From the NCBI GenBank assembly GCA_963965975.1, contig OZ014419.1:6776150-6840149 (forward strand): a stretch of DNA of 64,000 nt. The letters run 5' to 3'. This document shows positions 59,108-64,000 of this stretch, one piece after another; position 1 is the first letter of the stretch; each line of letters begins with the position of its first letter. The notes below the pieces were generated by a model. It did not search any database, had not been told where the DNA came from, and saw only the letters and a list, made by a program, of their open reading frames with translations. A program made the position numbers and the translations under genes. This DNA is from Xestospongia bergquistia (taxonomy: Eukaryota > Porifera > Demospongiae > Haplosclerida > Petrosiidae).

Positions 59108-59914
59108 CTGTTTGTCCATAGCTAAGTATGTTGATGCTCAGTTGAGATCTGGAAACAAGGAATGGTCTGATGAAGAACTTGATCAATTGTTGGACAGAGT
59201 GATGATTCTATTCCGTTATATTCATGGTAGGGATTTGAATATGTTCCATTAAGTCATTTTTTGTTATTATTTCAGGAAAAGATGTTTTTGAGGCATTTTA
59301 CAAGAAAGATTTGGCAAAGCGCCTCTTACTTGCGAAAAGTGCCTCATTTGATGCTGAAAAATCAATGCTTTTGAAACTAAAACAAGGTAATGAAACAACA
59401 TAGTATCACATGACACATCACATGATTTATGCAATGTCACATCATATGACTTTTACAGAATGTGGCCCTAACTTTACAAGTAAACTAGAGGGAATGTTCA
59501 AAGATATAGAGTTGTCGAGAGAGATGATGACCAGTTTCAAACAGGTACCTCAAAACATGTAATATTCCAGTAAATTAAATGTACTATTTATTACTAAAAG
59601 CACTTACAAACCACTCAACGTGTATCAGGTTCCTTGGATCTTTCAGTACATGTTTTAACAATGGGCTATTGGCCTACTTATACACCAATGGAAGTTCTCT
59701 TACCTCCAGAGGTATACTTTTAAACTTCTAATTACATTTTAATGTATTACTTCTATTTAGATGGGTTGCTATCTAGATGTCTTTAAAGATTTTTATCTTC
59801 GTAAACACAGTGGACGTAAATTACAATGGCAACCTTCATTAGGTCATTGTGTTTTAAGAGCTACCTTTGCTCAGGTCACTAATAGTTCTTCGTTCAGCTT
59901 TCTAATTGGTCCAA

Positions 59915-59994
<80 letters not shown>

Positions 59995-60826
59995 ACATTC
60001 ATACCACTGTTAATTTTTGTTTTAACTCATTTTTTACAGACGGAGAAAGAATTTCAAGTCTCCTTGCTTCAAGCTTTGGTTCTCCTCTTGTACAATGACA
60101 CTGACAAACTGACTTATACATATATTCAACAAGCCACTGGAATAAGTAGAGTACAATCTACTAATATATATAATAACAATATCTTATTATAGCTGATGAT
60201 GAATTGAGGAGAACCCTGCAATCATTAGCACTTAACAAGGCCTCTAGAGTGCTTTTAAAGCAACCTAAGGTTAATATATTCTATTTACTATATATATATA
60301 TATATATCTATCTTTACGTTCTTAGGGAATAGAAGTAAAAGACAGCGATGAATTCACTTTTAATAAAGACTTTAAACACAAATTGTTTCGTATTAAAATC
60401 AATCAAGTCCAGATGAAAGAAACAGTACTATATTAAATATATATTGTGTTATTATTTTAATGTGTATATTTTATAGAAAGAAGAAAATACTGCTACAAAT
60501 GAGAGAGTATTTCAGGACAGACAATATCAGGTAAGAAAAACCATCTATGATATTGTTAATATTCTCTCTCTCTCTCTTTAAGGTGGATGCTGCTATAGTT
60601 CGTATAATGAAGATGAGAAGAACTCTACCTCACAATCTCTTAGTATCAGAGTGTCTTGGTCAATTACGATTTGATATTAGAGTAAGCTATTTGATTTAGA
60701 TGATCAATCAATTTATTCATCTAATATTAGCCAACAGACTTAAAGAAACGGATAGAAAGTCTTATTGAAAGAGACTACTTACGTCGAAGTGAAGAAAATA
60801 GCAGTATATATGAATACATTGCCTGA
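56411..60826 (+). CDS. CUL4: Cullin-4 ubiquitin-ligase scaffold
   Basis: Starts [11 protein letters not shown] with a Ser/Pro/basic N-terminal extension (RQHRKRKHS) like CUL4[13 protein letters not shown] leads into the cullin repeats: [71 protein letters not shown] and [12 protein letters not shown]. The cullin-homology domain follows ([74 protein letters not shown]). The C-terminal winged helix has [19 protein letters not shown], with the Lys that receives NEDD8, and ends YEYIA. CUL4 carries DDB1/DCAF substrate receptors and RBX1. About 20 exons. A start further upstream is possible. Confidence 0.95.
57160..57265. repeat. 41-bp tandem repeat in CUL4 intron
   Basis: Three copies of TGTGCTTATATTCCATTACT with small changes, inside the intron joining EIQLP to RDMLDEG. 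Confidence 0.88.
58670..58738 (-). repeat. Diverged single copy of the 60-bp satellite in CUL4 intron
   Basis: GTGAACATCAGTACTTAC and GGATGGCTACCATTAGTAA match the reverse complement of the satellite at 8951-10930, nearly 48 kb away. Confidence 0.75.
59085..59110. repeat. CT microsatellite near CUL4 acceptor
   Basis: (AC)n then (CT)n, ending GTTTGTCCATAG at the exon starting CTAAGTATGTTGATGC. Confidence 0.85.
59918..59994. repeat. CTGT tetranucleotide microsatellite
   Basis: (GTCT)n in the CUL4 intron after LRATFAQ. The frame read through it is not coding. Confidence 0.93.
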
Positions 60827-61113
60827 CAACTGTTTATAGCTCCACCCATATTTCATCATGCTCCTCCTCCTCATTCTAATTAATTCATTGTTTGTTTATT
60901 GTCTTTTGTGTTTATGAATGTTTTATCTATTATACTCAATAAAACTAATTTATTTATGTCTACAGGTTTTAAAATTAATTACCTCATGAATATTATTAAC
61001 AGTTATAAATTATTAATATTCATATTTAATTAATTAAGTGGTTACAATAAAAGAAGGTGCACTGCAGTTCTCTAACACTATTAACAAACAAGTAATATTA
61101 TAGCAAAGTTATT

Positions 61114-64000
61114 ATGCAGCTGGAGAACTGCCTGCACAAACTACTTCTCTATCTTGCAATCCTGCAATTGTCTTTAGCATCTTCCCTTCAGAGATGTGAA
61201 GATCCAGGGATTCCAAGTAATGGCTACAGAATTGGAGACAGTTTTAATGTTGGAGACATCATTCAATTTGGTTGCAATGAAAGTTATGAATTGATTGGTG
61301 AAGCTTACAGTACATGTCAAATTAAGCCAGGAAATAAAGTTGACTGGTCTAAAGATACACCTGTATGTGTTGGTAAGTTTTAGTATATTCCTCTTCTACT
61401 TTGATGGAAAGGATAATACACCACTTAATATACTCAATATCTTGTTTTAATGTAAACTCAGTGCATAGAACCTAACAATAACATTGTCTCCATTATTGCA
61501 GTTAAATATGAGAATAGAGGACGATGTGGCAGAGTTCCTAAGACTGGGAAACATGCAGTCAAACTATCAATCAGTACTAAAAATGTGCTTGTTTACAGCT
61601 GTGCAAATGACAAGTATACTAGAGAGTCAGGTGATACTATTGTCCAGTGTGTAGACAAAAAGTGGATGGGTATACCACTGATATGCAGACGTGAGTTTAT
61701 TACAAATAATTAACAAAGCAAAACAAAAGAATTGTTTCCCAAAGATATTGGCAGGTAGTATATGGCAAGTATTATACAAGCATCCAAATTTTGTTAACAT
61801 ACCAATTTAATTGTCTCTACTCATAAAATTACCACTATCAGCAATAAAACTATATGTCTGTTTGTATAGTGCAATTATAATTAGGGACATAGTGCTAACA
61901 TTGTTACTATTAAATACATCACTGTAAAAACTCTCCCCTCTCTTTCCCATAGACAAGGCTACATGCAGAGAGCAGGTGTTACCTGTGTATACTTACAAAG
62001 AAATTACAGGAACACAAGAAGGGGATACCGTCAAATTTTTTTGTGCAAAGGGATATATATTAAATGGACCCAATGAAGTATACTGTACATCAAAGGGTCA
62101 GTGGTCTCACCCATGGCCATCTTGCCAAGGTATGTATAAATATTAGTAATATGTGTATTATACACTTTAATAATGCAGTATTTTAATATTAATTTATTAA
62201 GGTTATTTAATGTATTAATAGTCTTTTATAATTCTGCTTGTTTGTGAAACAGACTGTACTTTATGAAGATGCTATAATAGTTTTATTTTGAAGGAGTAGT
62301 CCTGTCTACTTTATTAACTATTAATGTAACTTGTTTAGTATATCTTCCATTTTTGCTTTGAATTTGTTGTGTCTTTCTTGGGTGTGGAAACAAGATGATG
62401 TTTGTACAACAAGAAGGTTGGCGTGTGGTTTACCATCTAAAGACACTCAGCTAATTATAAGCTGTACCATTAATGGTTTCTGTTTAGGGCACTTGATAGT
62501 TTAGGGAATATATTTATTGGACGGTTGCAGGAAATTAAAGGTGTATGCTAATTTGTGGGGGAACAAGACATGGAAATTAATGCAGGGATAGATGGTTGGA
62601 TGGTTGGATAGATATCTTCAGTATATCATATATTGTAACATGATACTCTTTCCTTTTTCTCTTCCTTTAGCTGTTCTATGTCCACTTCCTGTTCGACCAG
62701 TTAATGGAAGGGTTTCCTATTCTTCAACACTTTATGGTTCTGTTGCTACATACAGCTGTAATATTGGATACACAAAAAATGGTACCAATACTCGTACCTG
62801 TAATCACAGTGGAATGTGGTTTCCAGCTGCTCCTGTTTGCAAAGGTAAGTGATGTGAGTGCAGAGTACTCTTATATCATGAGCATACTATCAAAATATAC
62901 AGCTGTTGACTGTGGAGACCTTACAAATCCAGAAAATGGACGTGTGGAGTTTGTGTTGACAACTTATGAGTCTCTTGCCAAATATTATTGTAACAGTGGT
63001 TATAATCTGGTAGGTACAAATACTCGAACATGTCAGGCTAATGGAACTTGGAAAGATACTGCTCCCAGCTGCACTCGTAAGAATTTATATTAGCATTCAT
63101 CTTATTTACCTATATATCCATTTCTCCATTTATGTGTCCATTCTATCTTTTGTAGCTGTAGATTGTGGGACTCTTTCCAACCCTATAAATGGACTCGTTA
63201 TCATTGCAACAACTACATTCAAATCTATAGTCAACTATACTTGCAATGAAGGATGGGTGCTTATTGGAAATAAAAAAAGAGAATGCTTAGCTAACAAAAA
63301 ATGGAGTGGGAAAATCCCATCATGTGTACCATGTAATGCCCACTAATCATGTGACTTGCATGAGACACACAAACAGACATATACACATATACTCATGCAC
63401 AACGTGTCTGTTAATACCCATTTTTTCTGTATATAGTTACCGCTATAAATTGTGGGGGTCTCTCCCCTCCTCTACACGGCGATGTCACATTCATCAGTAC
63501 TTACTACACCTCACAAGCTAACTATAGTTGTAATCCAGGCTATAAGTTGCAAGGAGTAAAAACAAGAACATGCCAAAGCAATAGCCAATGGAGTGAAACC
63601 CCACCAACTTGTACCAGTAAGATAGTTCTGTGTATTTTGCACAATTTAATGTTTAGACTTTCACTACCTTTATTCAATTGGCATAACCACCAACAAATAT
63701 CCAACTGACAGACATGTTTTGTTAACAGTTTAAAAATAGCATTTTGAATATAACATGTGTGAAGTTCTGAGTCATTCTGACATGTGACATCAAAAGTGTG
63801 TACGATGTAGAAATTAATATTTTGAAGTACATCACTTTAATTGTAGACACAATAAACAGAGATATGTCAGACATATCAGAACCTAAGTATTTTTAATCTA
63901 TACACATAATATTATGTAATTATATATGACAATATAATGTATATAATATACTATTAGTGCATGTGCCAAACATGTGCAATGGTTTACATGTACAAGTACA
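61114..64000 (+). CDS. Secreted or membrane Sushi (CCP) repeat protein, 3' end outside window
   Basis: MQLENCLHKLLLYLAILQLS is a signal peptide. Seven consecutive Sushi/CCP modules follow, each in one exon: RCEDPGIPSNGYRIGD; GRCGRVPKTGKHAVKL (about 61501-61690); ATCREQVLPVYTYKE (about 61953-62130); VLCPLPVRPVNGRVSY (about 62671-62845); VDCGDLTNPENGRVEF (about 62901-63077); VDCGTLSNPINGLVII (about 63156-63331); and INCGGLSPPLHGDVTF (about 63432-63617). Each has four Cys and a late Trp before the final Cys, as in GTWKDTAPSC and SQWSETPPTC. Modules are cut by phase-1 introns, which allow shuffling. CCP arrays mediate protein binding in complement regulators, adhesion proteins and selectins; the ligand here is unknown. 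No membrane segment is seen before the window ends. Confidence 0.9.
63620..64000. other. Intron or 3' region of the Sushi gene at the window edge
   Basis: AT-rich sequence after the seventh CCP exon. No further CCP exon is recognisable before base 64000. Confidence 0.5.

Overview
The window is a compact, AT-rich animal nuclear segment. Genes have many short exons, and most introns are only about 45-100 bp, with GT-AG ends. The gene set (cullin-4, VPS13B, PSMD1, ALG9, ZRSR2, IWS1, a MOSPD1/3-type protein, a chordin-like VWC protein and a Sushi-repeat protein) is metazoan. Gene density (about one per 4.5 kb), tiny introns and base composition suggest a demosponge such as Amphimedon; that organism call is inference. 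Genes were assembled by joining exons by hand from splice sites, reading phase and remembered family sequences, so small terminal exons may be missed.

Layout: RasGAP (-, 3' end outside the window) | MOSPD1/3-like (+) | ZRSR2 (-) | IWS1 (+) | ALG9 (-) | 1.7 kb intergenic | PSMD1/RPN2 (+) | three-VWC chordin-like secreted protein (+) | TRUB1-like pseudouridine synthase (-) | GPALPP1-like (+) | VPS13B (-) | LRR protein with lysine-rich ends (+) | mitochondrial-type rhodanese (-) | CUL4 (+) | Sushi/CCP secreted protein (+, 3' end outside the window). Strands alternate almost perfectly, giving five head-to-head pairs whose start codons lie 40-513 bp apart and five tail-to-tail pairs whose stops lie about 54-270 bp apart. 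Most are housekeeping genes: splicing and elongation (ZRSR2, IWS1), proteasome and ubiquitin (PSMD1, CUL4), glycosylation (ALG9), tRNA modification (TRUB1) and lipid transport (VPS13B). No operon-like functional cluster is evident.

The unusual content is in the introns. A 166-bp near-perfect foldback in the RasGAP gene lies between 30-bp direct repeats and carries a hammerhead-ribozyme-like core on the host sense strand. A 60-bp satellite fills the last MOSPD intron with higher-order structure, and related copies sit in RasGAP and CUL4 introns. A 69-bp array in ALG9 repeats the end of an exon together with its 5' splice site. CT microsatellites repeatedly form the pyrimidine tract of 3' splice sites. 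A second foldback lies in GPALPP1, and a dispersed AT-rich repeat family occurs at three places. I saw no tRNA, rRNA or CRISPR array, and no intact transposase or reverse transcriptase.
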